A DNA stretch of 64,000 nucleotides from Flavobacterium sp. (GCF_039595935.1 NZ_JBCNKR010000006.1:3072001-3136000); one strand, 5' to 3'. Shown: positions 16,495 through 25,954, counted from the stretch's first letter. Notes: generated from the letters alone by a model not told the origin. Made by a program: numbers and translations.

Positions 16495-19400
16495 TTATTT
16501 ACTTTCTCTTTCGTATTCGTCGATACGGTCAAACTCCGGATAGTGTTTTCTTGCTTTTGACCACATAAAATAAATAGCCGGAATAACGAAAAGAGTTAAC
16601 GCAAGAGAGAAAATAGTTCCTCCAACAATTACAACTCCCATACCAATTCTACTTGTAGAAGCTGCTCCAAGCGACATTGCAATTGGTAAAGCTCCTAATG
16701 CAATGGCTAAACTCGTCATTAAAATCGGACGCAGACGTGCTTCTGATGCTTCCAGAATGGCTTCCATTTTTGGTTTGCCCTGTTCGCGTAACTGATTGGC
16801 AAATTCCACAATTAAGATACCATTTTTGGTAACCAGACCAATCAACATTACAGTACCAATCTGACTGAAAATATTCCAGGTTTGATTGAACAACCAAAGC
16901 GAGAATAAAGCTCCGGCAACCGCCATTGGTACTGTTAATATGATAATAAACGGATCAATAAAACTTTCAAATTGTGCGGCAAGAATCAGGAAGATTAACA
17001 ATAATGCCAATCCAAATGCAAATGAAGTATTTGAACTACTTTCAACGAAATCTCTTGATTCTCCACTTAAATCAGTTGTAAAAGTATCGTTTAGCACTTT
17101 TGCTTTAATTCTGTCCATTTCCTGAATACCGTCGCTGATACTTTTTCCCGGTGCCAAACCTGCAGAAACGGTTGCAGACATGTAACGGTTATTGTGGTAT
17201 AATTGCGGTGGATTACTTTGCTCAACAACATTTACCACGTTGTCCATTTGAATTAATTCACCTTTTTTGTTTTTTACAAACATCGAAGTTAAATCAAGTG
17301 GTTTTGATCTGTCTTTTTGATCAAACTGACCAATAACCTGATATTGTTTTCCGTTTTTGATGAAATATCCAAAACGCTGTCCGCTTAACGAAAGCTGTAA
17401 AGTCTGCGCAATATCAATAATAGAAATTCCTAAACTTTCTGCTTTTGCTCGGTCGATGCTTACGTTGATTTCAGGTTTATTGAATTTCAAATTCACATCG
17501 GTAGTAGAGAAAACATCGCTTTTACCCACTTCATCCATAAACACCGGAATTTTTTCTTTTAATTTTTCAAAATTCGGAGCCTGAATAATATACTGAATTG
17601 GTAAACCACCACGTCTGTTTACGGCAATTGTAGGTTGTTGTGTTACAGATGTTTTAGCATTCGGATATTGTTTGGTCCATTTTGTTAATTCATCAGCAAT
17701 ATCTTTTTGAGATTTTTCTCTTTCATCGACTTCTTTTAATGTAAGTCTTACCAATCCGCTGTTTACAGAGTTTGAGCTGAATCCCGGCGAGGTAATAACC
17801 AAACTTACTTTTTTCTCCGGAATCGAATCATCAATTAATTTTGAGATTTCCTGCATAAAACGATCTGTATATTCGTATGAAGATCCTTCTGGAGTTGTCA
17901 TACGCATGGTTACAGCACTTCTGTCATCATAAGGAGCAGTTTCTTTTGGCAGGATTGTAAAGAATAAATAAATCAATCCAAAACATACAATTAAAATTGG
18001 AAAACTTATCCATTTTCTGTCCATAAATTTCGTTAAAGCTTCGGCATAACCGCTGTTCATTTTTTCGAAAAACGGTTCGGTTTTAATGTAGAATTTAGAT
18101 TTTTTCTGTTCTCCGCCTTTCATTAAATAAGCGTTTAACATTGGCGTTAAAGTCAACGATACAAAAGCAGAAATTAAAACGGCGGCCCCAATTACAACTC
18201 CAAATTCTCTAAAGAGTCGGCCTACAAAACCTTCTAAGAAAATTACCGGTAAAAATACCGCTGCCAATGTTACCGAAATCGAAATTACGGCATAGAAAAT
18301 TTCATTCGAACCTTTAATTGCAGCCTCGATAGGTGACATTCCTTCTTCGACTTTTTTAAAGATATTTTCCGTAACCACAATTCCGTCATCCACAACCAAT
18401 CCGGTTGCTAAAACAATGGCTAATAATGTTAATACATTAATTGAGAATCCGAAAAGCCACATTATAAAGAAAGTAGCAATTAACGAAACCGGAATATCAA
18501 TCAAAGGTCTGAAAGCAATTGCCCAGTCTCTAAAGAATAAATAGATAATAATGATTACGAGAATAATCGAAATTCCTAAGGTTTCGGCAACTTCAAGAAC
18601 TGATTTCTTTACGAAAATAGTATTATCAAGTGCTATATTCAGTTTGATATCTTTTGGAAGATCCTTTTTAAGCGCTTCGTATTTTTTGTAAAACTCTTTT
18701 GAAATATCCAGATAATTGGCTCCTGGCATTGGCACAATCGCCAAACCAATCAACGGAAGCCCTGACTGGCTTAATTTTGTTTCCAAATTTTCAGGGCCTA
18801 ATTCAGCTCCTCCAACATCACTTAAACGAACGATTTTATCTCCATCGGTACGAATAATAATATTGTTGAATTCTTCTGCTTTTGATAAGTTACCAATTGT
18901 TTTTACGGTTAATTCGGTATTATTTCCAGTTAGTTTTCCCGAAGGTAATTCTACGTTTTGTGCGTTTAATGCATCACGAACCTCGGCAACCGTACAGCCG
19001 TAAGCGGTAAGTTTTACAGGGTCAATCCATAAACGCATTGCGTAACGTTTTTGTCCCCAAATTTGAACGGTACTTACGCCCGGAATTGTTTCCAGTCTCT
19101 GTGAAATAACATTTTCAGCGTAATCACTTAATTCTAAAGAGTTACGTGTGTCACTCTGAACTGTCATCGAAATAATAGCATCACTATCCGCATCTGCTTT
19201 TGATACAACCGGAGCGGCATCAATATCCTGCGGTAAACTTCTAATAGCCTGCGAAACTTTGTCACGAACGTCGTTTGCGGCTTCTTCTAAATCTTTATCA
19301 AGATTAAACTCAATGGTAATGTTACTGCTTCCCTGATTACTGGAAGAAGTTATATTTCGGATTCCGTCAATTGCATTTACTGCTTTTTCAAGAGGTTCTG

Positions 19401-19590
19401 TAATTTGCGATTCAATAATATCTGCATTGGCTCCGGTATAACTGGTTCTGATAGAAACCTGAGCCGGGTCGATAGAGGGAAATTCTCGAACACCTAAAAA
19501 GGTATAACCAATAAAACCGAATAATATGATTAATAAATTCAGTACAATGGTTAAAACAGGTCTTCTGATACTTGTGGTTGATAAACTCAT
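16495..19590 (-). CDS. RND efflux permease (HAE1 family, AcrB/MexB-like)
   Basis: A 1031-residue RND pump: the N-terminal TM1 (LTIVLNLLIILFGFIGYTFL), two large periplasmic loops, and 12 membrane helices. TM4 has the proton-relay pattern LATGLVVDDGIVVTEN (paired Asp), and the C-terminal part has the AALGALP-like and GTIFSLALTLFVIPAIY motifs. It is typical of proton-driven export of hydrophobic compounds. It sits between the adaptor (upstream) and the TolC-like channel (downstream) on the minus strand, forming a tripartite pump. The substrate is not evident. Confidence 0.95.
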   Translation of the reverse strand: MSLSTTSIRRPVLTIVLNLLIILFGFIGYTFLGVREFPSIDPAQVSIRTSYTGANADIIESQITEPLEKAVNAIDGIRNITSSSNQGSSNITIEFNLDKDLEEAANDVRDKVSQAIRSLPQDIDAAPVVSKADADSDAIISMTVQSDTRNSLELSDYAENVISQRLETIPGVSTVQIWGQKRYAMRLWIDPVKLTAYGCTVAEVRDALNAQNVELPSGKLTGNNTELTVKTIGNLSKAEEFNNIIIRTDGDKIVRLSDVGGAELGPENLETKLSQSGLPLIGLAIVPMPGANYLDISKEFYKKYEALKKDLPKDIKLNIALDNTIFVKKSVLEVAETLGISIILVIIIIYLFFRDWAIAFRPLIDIPVSLIATFFIMWLFGFSINVLTLLAIVLATGLVVDDGIVVTENIFKKVEEGMSPIEAAIKGSNEIFYAVISISVTLAAVFLPVIFLEGFVGRLFREFGVVIGAAVLISAFVSLTLTPMLNAYLMKGGEQKKSKFYIKTEPFFEKMNSGYAEALTKFMDRKWISFPILIVCFGLIYLFFTILPKETAPYDDRSAVTMRMTTPEGSSYEYTDRFMQEISKLIDDSIPEKKVSLVITSPGFSSNSVNSGLVRLTLKEVDEREKSQKDIADELTKWTKQYPNAKTSVTQQPTIAVNRRGGLPIQYIIQAPNFEKLKEKIPVFMDEVGKSDVFSTTDVNLKFNKPEINVSIDRAKAESLGISIIDIAQTLQLSLSGQRFGYFIKNGKQYQVIGQFDQKDRSKPLDLTSMFVKNKKGELIQMDNVVNVVEQSNPPQLYHNNRYMSATVSAGLAPGKSISDGIQEMDRIKAKVLNDTFTTDLSGESRDFVESSSNTSFAFGLALLLIFLILAAQFESFIDPFIIILTVPMAVAGALFSLWLFNQTWNIFSQIGTVMLIGLVTKNGILIVEFANQLREQGKPKMEAILEASEARLRPILMTSLAIALGALPIAMSLGAASTSRIGMGVVIVGGTIFSLALTLFVIPAIYFMWSKARKHYPEFDRIDEYERESK

Positions 19591-19595
19591 TTGTG

Positions 19596-19750
19596 ATTTT
19601 AGATTTTAGATTGTTGATTTTAGATTTCAGATTTATTGCTAAATCTTACCGCCATCTTTAAATCTATATTAAAGTCATTTTAGATCTTAGATTGTTGATT
19701 TCAGATTTATTGCTAAATCTTACTGCCATCTTTAAATCTATATTCAAGTC
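19596..19750. repeat. Tandem duplication in the adaptor/permease spacer
   Basis: Two adjacent copies, 19596-19676 (81 nt) and 19677-19750 (74 nt), nearly identical apart from a 7-nt insertion and a few substitutions. Both contain the dispersed AGATTTTAGATTGTTGATTT word and the segment TTGCTAAATCTTA. It lies between two genes of one operon, so it is transcribed. Confidence 0.85.
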
Positions 19751-19780
19751 TTTGTGACTTTATGACTTTCGGCTTTATGA

Positions 19781-20839
19781 CTATTTTACTTTAACTTTTA
19801 TAGGTGCTTCGTTTTTTAATGACATAACACCACTTGTTATTAAAGTATCTCCGGCTTTTAATCCTGATAAAATTAAAATAGAAGCATCAGTTCTTGTTGT
19901 TGCATCAACCATAACTTCTTTGGCTTTTCCTATATTGGCAATGTATACTTTTTTACCATCCTGTACCGGAACAATGGCTTGAGAAGGTACAACGATTGCA
20001 TCTTTAATAATGTTTAAAGGTAATTTTACATCGGCAAAAGTTCCCGGAAAAAGTTTTCCGTCGGTATTATCAGCAATGGCACGAATTTGTAACGTACGTG
20101 TTGCTACAGCTATTTCAGGTTCTATAGCATAGATTTTTGCATTGTAGGTTTTATCAGAACCAGAAACGGTAAAATCAATTATAGATCCGTTTTTTACTTC
20201 TGCTGCATATTTTTCAGGAATTGAGAATGTGATTTTCAGTTTTCCTGTATTAACTAATTTTGCGACTACAACTGTTGGTGTAATATATGTTCCCGGTGAA
20301 ATAGAACGTAAACCCACTTTTCCGGAAAATGGTGCTTTTACAGATGTTTTAGATATTTGTGCTCTAATTAATTGACTTTGAGCTTGTGCCGAAGCATAAT
20401 CTGCTTTTGCGACATCAGCTTCTTCCTGGCTTATGGCTTCTTTTTGAAGTAATAGTTTTGCTCTTCTTTCGTTTTCGGCAGCTAAGTTTTCTTTAGTTAC
20501 AGCTTGTCTTAACTGTGCTTTTAATTCGATGTCATTCACTTTAAAAAGTACTTGTCCTTTATTTACATAAGTACCTTCACTGAAATAAATACCTTCTACA
20601 ATTCCTGAAACCTCACTGTGAATTTCGATTTGTTCGTTTGCTTCGATAGAGCCTGATAAAGATAAATTATTGTCAAAAGTCGAAGTTTTAACAACAAGTC
20701 CCGTTACGGTTGTTGGTTTGTCTTTATCGCCAAACTTTTTCGATTCGTCGTTTTTGCCTTTGTTGGATATTATTCTGTAGGTAATAAATCCTCCTAAAAC
20801 AATGATTATTAAGGCGTAGATTAGATGTTTTAATTTCAT
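19781..20839 (-). CDS. RND efflux periplasmic adaptor (membrane fusion protein)
   Basis: A 352-residue adaptor: N-terminal anchor MKLKHLIYALIIIVLGGFITY, lipoyl halves (SGSIEANEQIEIHSEVSGIV... VKAPFSGKVGLRSISPGTYI), a helical hairpin (KENLAAENERRAKLLLQKEA), and beta-barrel and MP domains (VPSQAIVPVQDGKKVYIA). Start ATG 20839 is chosen because the anchor begins there; the frame extends upstream but only through polar residues and past the promoter. It is the first gene of the tripartite pump operon. Confidence 0.93.
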   Translation of the reverse strand: MKLKHLIYALIIIVLGGFITYRIISNKGKNDESKKFGDKDKPTTVTGLVVKTSTFDNNLSLSGSIEANEQIEIHSEVSGIVEGIYFSEGTYVNKGQVLFKVNDIELKAQLRQAVTKENLAAENERRAKLLLQKEAISQEEADVAKADYASAQAQSQLIRAQISKTSVKAPFSGKVGLRSISPGTYITPTVVVAKLVNTGKLKITFSIPEKYAAEVKNGSIIDFTVSGSDKTYNAKIYAIEPEIAVATRTLQIRAIADNTDGKLFPGTFADVKLPLNIIKDAIVVPSQAIVPVQDGKKVYIANIGKAKEVMVDATTRTDASILILSGLKAGDTLITSGVMSLKNEAPIKVKVK

Positions 20840-20884
20840 AAAATTTAGGTGAATGTGTTTTTGATTTATGTTTTTTGCAACTAG

Positions 20885-20914
20885 CAAATTTAACTTTTTG
20901 TACCGAAACCAAAA
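20885..20914 (-). promoter_or_regulatory. Promoter of the efflux operon
   Basis: On the minus strand TTTTGG (20914-20909) and TAAATTTG (20892-20885), spaced about 17 bp, fit the Bacteroidota form. The predicted start is about 40 bp before ATG 20839. This also argues against the longer adaptor reading frame. Confidence 0.55.
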
Positions 20915-20974
20915 GGCGTTAGCTTTTATTTAACACTTGGATTACAATAATTTCAAAGTCATTTTTATTCGCTG

Positions 20975-20996
20975 TAAATGCAAAAGTTTGCATTTA
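20975..20996. promoter_or_regulatory. Operator-like palindrome upstream of the efflux operon
   Basis: A perfect palindrome of 10-bp arms TAAATGCAAA and TTTGCATTTA with a 2-nt centre, about 60 bp upstream of the efflux promoter. Size and position suit a dimeric regulator site, but no regulator gene is adjacent. The rest of the 560-bp spacer (20840-21399) is A/T-rich with no further gene seen. Confidence 0.5.
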
Positions 20997-21399
20997 GATA
21001 TTCTTCTCAGAAAAAGGTTTAAAATGAAAATTGATTTTTTTGAAATAATTTCAAGTTTTTAATTTATTTAATTGATAATTAACTTGTTGTGTTGTTTTTA
21101 GATTTTGGAAAATAATTTTAAGTTTTTTTATTTATAAGTTGTTATCCCCAATGAATACCTCAGATGGTAACTTTTTTTTCTCTTTTGTCCGATTTTTTTT
21201 GCACTTTATCGAATTTATTTGTAACATTACTATGTTAAACAAAATGTCAATTCCTCTATAGTTTATTAGAATATGTTGTAAGTTTTATTGTTAAAAAAGT
21301 GAATTAGGTGTTGTTTTTTTAGGTTTTCACAGAAATTAATCAATAATTGTATTAACAAGTGTTTATATTTTTTGCTCTTAATTACTAAACAAAAATTAT

Positions 21400-21999
21400 A
21401 TGAAGAAAAAAATACTCTTAGCTTTGTGGTTTACATTATTACTCTTTTCGATAGGGTTTCTTTTTTGGCAAAACGAATTTAAATACAGCCTGCCAACTCC
21501 AGTTCCTAAAAATTATCATGCCATAGCGATGGGCTCAAAAATTGATTTATCGCAATGCTGCGCTTATGACAGTAAACCTGTTTTTTTTCACTTTTTTAAT
21601 CCGGATTGTCCATGTTCAAGGTTCAATGTTCCTCATGTAAGCGATTTGATTAAACAATATGGAGACAAAGTCAATTTTAAAATCGTAGTCTTAAACAAAA
21701 AGAAAAATTTTTCCATAGAAGAAATTCAGCAAAAATTCGGAGCTCAGATTCCGGTATATTTTGATGAAGGAATTGCCAAAAAATGCGGCGTGATCTCGAC
21801 CCCGCAGGCAGTGCTGCTGGATTCAGATCATAATTTATATTACCGTGGAAATTACAATAAAACAAGATATTGCACAGATGCAAACAGTAATTATGCGCAA
21901 ATGGCAATTGACATGCTGTTGAAACAAAAAAATTCGCCCTCATTTAATGCTTTAGCTCTAAGAGCTTACGGATGTTCGTTACCAAATTGCACTAAATAA
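21400..21999 (+). CDS. Thioredoxin-fold protein with CPC motif, membrane-anchored
   Basis: A 199-residue protein with an N-terminal membrane anchor or signal (MKKKILLALWFTLLLFSIGF) and a thioredoxin-like core: FFHFFNPDCPCSRFNVPHV carries a Cys-Pro-Cys motif at about residues 70-72 where CxxC is usual, and VISTPQAVLLDSDHNLYYRG supplies the cis-Pro. It probably acts outside the cytoplasm in thiol chemistry; the CPC motif makes classic disulfide exchange uncertain. The two Cys in the tail (YGCSLPNC) are also notable. It starts a three-gene + strand cluster with two sensor-like genes. Confidence 0.75.
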   Translation: MKKKILLALWFTLLLFSIGFLFWQNEFKYSLPTPVPKNYHAIAMGSKIDLSQCCAYDSKPVFFHFFNPDCPCSRFNVPHVSDLIKQYGDKVNFKIVVLNKKKNFSIEEIQQKFGAQIPVYFDEGIAKKCGVISTPQAVLLDSDHNLYYRGNYNKTRYCTDANSNYAQMAIDMLLKQKNSPSFNALALRAYGCSLPNCTK

Positions 22000-22028
22000 A
22001 TCTATCCACTAACTAAAAAATTAAACCT

Positions 22029-22883
22029 ATGAAAACAAAAGCCAGTTTAAATGAGCAAGATTATCTGCATAGTTTTATGTCTACAATGACACAAAAATCA
22101 GATTCAATCATTAATTATGTTCTTGCAGTTTATTTCCTTCTCGGGATTGGATTATCTTTTAAATATGATACTTTCGAAATTGGAGTAGGAGTAGGAACTC
22201 TAAATCTTTTGGCCTATTATTCTGCCAAGTTTTTTATTAAAAATTCGAAATTTTATCAATACGTTTTATCTGTGATACTGGCTATATTTATGGCGCAGTA
22301 TATTTACCAGATGCATGGTTTATTCGAAATGCATTTTACGGTTTTCATTGCCAGTACAATCCTGATTATTTATCAAAACTGGAAACTGCAGATTCCGCTT
22401 ACGCTTTTGGTTGTACTGCATCACGCGGGCTTGGCTTATCTCCAAAACTTTATTTACAATGATGCAAACGGATTTCAGGTGTATTTTTCTCAGGTAAATT
22501 TTGATCTCGAAACGCTGATTATCCATACCGTTTTGGCGGCTGTTGTGTTTTTTATGAACGGATATTGGGCTTATTATTTTAAAGAACACAGCCATAATCA
22601 TATTTCTAAAATTTCTGATGAATATGAGTTAGAAAACATGAAGCTGGCTTCGGCTAAATTTAGTTCGATGACTGCAACTAAAGAATATAATGATTTTGTG
22701 CACAGAACGACTTTAGATTTAAAACTTCCGGTTAATTCTGTTCTTAAGTTAATTGATGTTTCTAAAGGTCATACAGATAATGACAAACTGCTGACTTATT
22801 TAGACATGATGAGAGACAGTGCTAAAAAAATTGATGATTTAGTGAATGATATTCATGTAAAATCAACTAATACAAGGCATTAA
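22029..22883 (+). CDS. Membrane sensor-like protein with degenerate HisKA-like helix pair
   Basis: A 284-residue protein. The first 190 residues form about six membrane helices. The last 75 form an antiparallel helix pair that reads like a histidine-kinase dimerisation domain (LDLKLPVNSVLKLIDVS ... LTYLDMMRDSAKKIDDLVND). The place of the phospho-accepting His is Leu (TLDLKLP against the usual SHELRTP), and no ATPase domain follows. The protein ends there, so it cannot be a conventional kinase. It sits 70 bp before an Aer-like PAS gene, suggesting a shared signalling role. Confidence 0.6.
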   Translation: MKTKASLNEQDYLHSFMSTMTQKSDSIINYVLAVYFLLGIGLSFKYDTFEIGVGVGTLNLLAYYSAKFFIKNSKFYQYVLSVILAIFMAQYIYQMHGLFEMHFTVFIASTILIIYQNWKLQIPLTLLVVLHHAGLAYLQNFIYNDANGFQVYFSQVNFDLETLIIHTVLAAVVFFMNGYWAYYFKEHSHNHISKISDEYELENMKLASAKFSSMTATKEYNDFVHRTTLDLKLPVNSVLKLIDVSKGHTDNDKLLTYLDMMRDSAKKIDDLVNDIHVKSTNTRH

Positions 22884-22953
22884 ACTCTCTCAGAACCAAC
22901 TTCCAAAAATACACGCAGAATCACCATTATTATTAATTGTTAATTGAAAATTT

Positions 22954-23553
22954 ATGGATACCAGATTTAACCGGCCAACTCCTTCAGACCGCGAAGTCGA
23001 CTGGAATAAAAATAAAGTATTACTTAGTAAAACAGATAAAAACGGAACAATTCTGTATGCCAATGAAGATTTTATAGATGTCTCAGGATATGATGAATTT
23101 GAACTTGTTGGACAACCTCACAATATTGTGAGACATCCTGATATGCCAAAAGTTATTTTCAAATTTTTATGGGACAGTATTAAATCAAGTGAAAATATTC
23201 ATGTAATTATAAAAAATATGGCCAAAACCGGCCGATATTACTGGGTAGTTACTGATTTTAAAATTGTTGCCGATGAAAATGGCGATATTGTGGGGTATTT
23301 CGGAACCAGAAAATCGGTTCCTGAGCCTATTATTACAAAATTTATAGAGCCGTTATACAGAAAACTTTTGCAGATAGAAGAAACCAGCGGCATAATTGCT
23401 TCTGAAGAATATTTAGTCGGATTTTTAGAAGAGCGAAAAAAATCATACATGGAATATGTAGATCATTTAATTGCAACCGGAAAAGACGATAAAAATAAAG
23501 TCAGCAAAGGATTATTCAGTGGTTTATTTGATAAAAGTCCTCCAAAAAAATAA
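22954..23553 (+). CDS. Aer-like PAS domain protein
   Basis: A 199-residue soluble protein whose N-terminal 130 residues are a PAS domain of the Aer type: TDKNGTILYANEDFIDVSGY, then the Aer-like NIVRHPDMP and W--Y(K/R)-G-YYWV motifs. Aer PAS domains bind FAD and read redox state, so a flavin is possible here. The C-terminal 60 residues are helical and charged, without an output domain of known type. No methyl-accepting domain is present. It is the third gene in the cluster with the thioredoxin-like and degenerate HisKA-like proteins. Confidence 0.8.
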   Translation: MDTRFNRPTPSDREVDWNKNKVLLSKTDKNGTILYANEDFIDVSGYDEFELVGQPHNIVRHPDMPKVIFKFLWDSIKSSENIHVIIKNMAKTGRYYWVVTDFKIVADENGDIVGYFGTRKSVPEPIITKFIEPLYRKLLQIEETSGIIASEEYLVGFLEERKKSYMEYVDHLIATGKDDKNKVSKGLFSGLFDKSPPKK

Positions 23554-23687
23554 TTAAGAAAAAAAATATGTACTTCATTGCATCACTATATTCGATAAAA
23601 ACATTTGCCCCCCAACAAATCTAGTCACCTGAATATTCATAACTTTTTAAGAGTTAGATGCAGTGGAGTATATTTTTTTTTAAGATT

Positions 23688-23840
23688 CTAAGGTTCTGAG
23701 GTTCTAAGATGCTAAGATTTTATGCTCTGTGAACCTTCGCTTCGCTCAGAATGACAATAGTTTGAATGAACTTTTCTACTTTGAGCCTTTGTAACTTTGA
23801 ATCTAAAAAAACTTAGCATCTTAGAACCTCAGAACCTTAG
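23688..23840. repeat. Perfect 29-bp inverted repeat enclosing a second dispersed repeat
   Basis: Arms 23688-23716 and 23812-23840 are perfect reverse complements built from the word TTAGAACCTCAGAACC. The 95 bp between them include CTTCGCTTCGCTCAGAATGA, a relative of the dispersed repeat at 38.5 kb. It lies between the convergent PAS and recG genes. Confidence 0.85.
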
Positions 23841-23845
23841 CCTCT

Positions 23846-25954
23846 TTAAGAAATATAATTCCAAATATTTTTCTTTTTGGTCAATTCGATAAAAACAGCT
23901 TTAAGAATAGCGTGTTCAGGTTTTTGAAGAGGAGCGTCTTCTTTAAGGACTTTCATGGCATAGTTTCGTGCCAAAGACAAAATATCACGATCGCGAACAA
24001 TATCTGCGATTTGAAGGTTTAAAACACCACTTTGCTGCGTTCCCATTAAATCTCCGGGACCGCGAAGTTTAAGATCGACTTCTGCAATTTCAAAACCATC
24101 GTTGGTTTGCACCATCGTTTCCATTCGGGTTTTACTGTCGGTACTTAATTTATGTCCGGTCATTAAAATACAGTAACTCTGTTCTGCGCCACGACCTACA
24201 CGGCCGCGTAACTGATGCAGCTGTGATAAACCAAAGCGTTCAGCACTTTCGATAATCATAACGCTGGCATTGGATACATTTACACCCACTTCAATAACCG
24301 TTGTAGCCACCATAATATTGGTTTTTCCTTCAGAAAAACGTTTCATTTCGGCGTCTTTGTCAGCCGGTTTCATTTTTCCGTGCACAATTGAAATGGAATA
24401 CTGCGGAAGCGGAAAATCTCTCGAAATACTTTCATAACCGTCCATCAAATCCTTATAATCCATTTTTTCAGATTCCTGAATTAACGGATAAACAATATAA
24501 ATCTGTCTTCCTTTTGCGATTTCATCACGCAGGAATTTCCAGACTTTTAAACGATTAGTGTCAAAACGATGCACGGTTTGGATTGGTTTTCGTCCAGGTG
24601 GTAATTCATCAATAACCGAAACATCCAAATCGCCATACAAACTCATCGCCAGAGTTCGCGGAATTGGCGTTGCCGTCATTACTAAAACATGCGGCGGAAT
24701 ATCATTTTTCTTCCATAATTTCGATCTTTGCTCAACACCAAAACGATGCTGCTCATCAATAATTGCCAGACCTAAATTCTGAAATTGCACTTTATCTTCA
24801 AGTAATGCATGAGTTCCAATTAAAATCTGCAGACTTCCATTTTCGAGTTCTTCGTGAATAATTTTTCTTTCAGAAGTTTTAGTCGATCCGGTTAAGATTT
24901 TAATATTGATATTTAAAGTATTCGCAAATTCAGACAAACCAAGAAAATGCTGATTAGCCAAAATCTCTGTAGGCGCCATTAAACAAGCCTGAAATCCATT
25001 ATCGATAGCCAAAAGCATGCTCATAAAACCCACAATTGTTTTCCCTGAACCCACATCACCCTGCAGTAAACGATTCATTTGAGCGTTGCTGCCCATATCT
25101 GAGCGGATTTCTTTCAACACTCTTTTTTGGGCATTGGTTAAATCAAATGGCAGGTGATTTTGATAAAATTCATTAAAAAGCGTTCCCACTTTTGTAAAAG
25201 GATGGCCTTTTATTTTGTGTTTCCGAATTAGATTTTTGGTAATTAACTGAAGCTGAATGAAAAATAATTCTTCAAATTTTAATCTAAATTGGGCTTTTGC
25301 CAAAGCATCGGCACTTTTAGGAAAATGTATGTTGAATAAAGCGGCTCTTTTAGAAATCAGTTTTAATTCTTCAATTAAATAAGGCGGAAAAGTTTCTGTA
25401 AACAAAGCCTGAGTTTCTATAAACAATTGTTCCATCATTTTGTTGATGGTTCTGTTTGAAATTCCGCGGTTTGTCAACGTTTCTGTAGAAGGATAAACAG
25501 GCTGCATCGCCGAACGAAGACTTTTCTCGTGCTCGCTCAATAATTCAATTTCGGGGTGCGCCATACTAAACTGGCTTCCATACAGAGAACATTTTCCAAA
25601 AATAACCAACTGTTCATTAAGCTTTAAACTCTCCCGAATCCATTTATGACCCTGAAACCAGTTCAGTTCAATCATTCCGGTTTCATCAACAAAACTGGCA
25701 ACTAAACGCTTTTTGTTCTTAGCAAATTCAACTGTTTTGATGTTGATGATTTTCCCAATAATCTGAACCTCAGTTCCAGTATTCTGTAACTCATTGATCT
25801 TATAATACCGTGTCCTGTCAATATATCGATTTGGGTAAAAATTGACTAAATCTCCATATTTATGAATTCCTAATTCCTTACGAAGCAATTGACCACGACT
25901 CGGGCCAACACCTTTTAAGTATTCGATAGGAGTTTCAAGAAGATTATTAGACAT
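23846..25954 (-). CDS. recG: ATP-dependent DNA helicase RecG
   Basis: A 702-residue RecG of standard length: N-terminal wedge/OB domain (YLKGVGPSRGQLLRKELGI; VQIIGKIINIKTVEF), Walker A LLQGDVGSGKT, DEQH box IIDEQHRFG, motif III MTATPIPRT, motif VI QLRGRVGRG, and the RecG C-terminal ending. It remodels stalled forks and branched DNA in the cytoplasm. It is a single gene, convergent with the PAS gene. Confidence 0.97.
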   Translation of the reverse strand: MSNNLLETPIEYLKGVGPSRGQLLRKELGIHKYGDLVNFYPNRYIDRTRYYKINELQNTGTEVQIIGKIINIKTVEFAKNKKRLVASFVDETGMIELNWFQGHKWIRESLKLNEQLVIFGKCSLYGSQFSMAHPEIELLSEHEKSLRSAMQPVYPSTETLTNRGISNRTINKMMEQLFIETQALFTETFPPYLIEELKLISKRAALFNIHFPKSADALAKAQFRLKFEELFFIQLQLITKNLIRKHKIKGHPFTKVGTLFNEFYQNHLPFDLTNAQKRVLKEIRSDMGSNAQMNRLLQGDVGSGKTIVGFMSMLLAIDNGFQACLMAPTEILANQHFLGLSEFANTLNINIKILTGSTKTSERKIIHEELENGSLQILIGTHALLEDKVQFQNLGLAIIDEQHRFGVEQRSKLWKKNDIPPHVLVMTATPIPRTLAMSLYGDLDVSVIDELPPGRKPIQTVHRFDTNRLKVWKFLRDEIAKGRQIYIVYPLIQESEKMDYKDLMDGYESISRDFPLPQYSISIVHGKMKPADKDAEMKRFSEGKTNIMVATTVIEVGVNVSNASVMIIESAERFGLSQLHQLRGRVGRGAEQSYCILMTGHKLSTDSKTRMETMVQTNDGFEIAEVDLKLRGPGDLMGTQQSGVLNLQIADIVRDRDILSLARNYAMKVLKEDAPLQKPEHAILKAVFIELTKKKNIWNYIS

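Noticed and set aside
16425..16532. N-terminal extension of the TolC-like gene into the RND permease gene.
   Set aside because: It would put the signal peptide 36 residues inside the protein and read through the hairpin; ATG 16424 starts the signal peptide.
16210..16560. A 116-aa plus-strand frame with hydrophobic stretches.
   Set aside because: Antisense shadow of the TolC-like gene and its signal peptide; no support for coding.
19596..19750. Two repeats of similar length, considered as a CRISPR-like array.
   Set aside because: Only two units with no spacers and no cas genes; it is a simple tandem duplication.
22954..23553. A chemotaxis receptor.
   Set aside because: The PAS is Aer-like but there is no HAMP or methyl-accepting domain and no che gene nearby.
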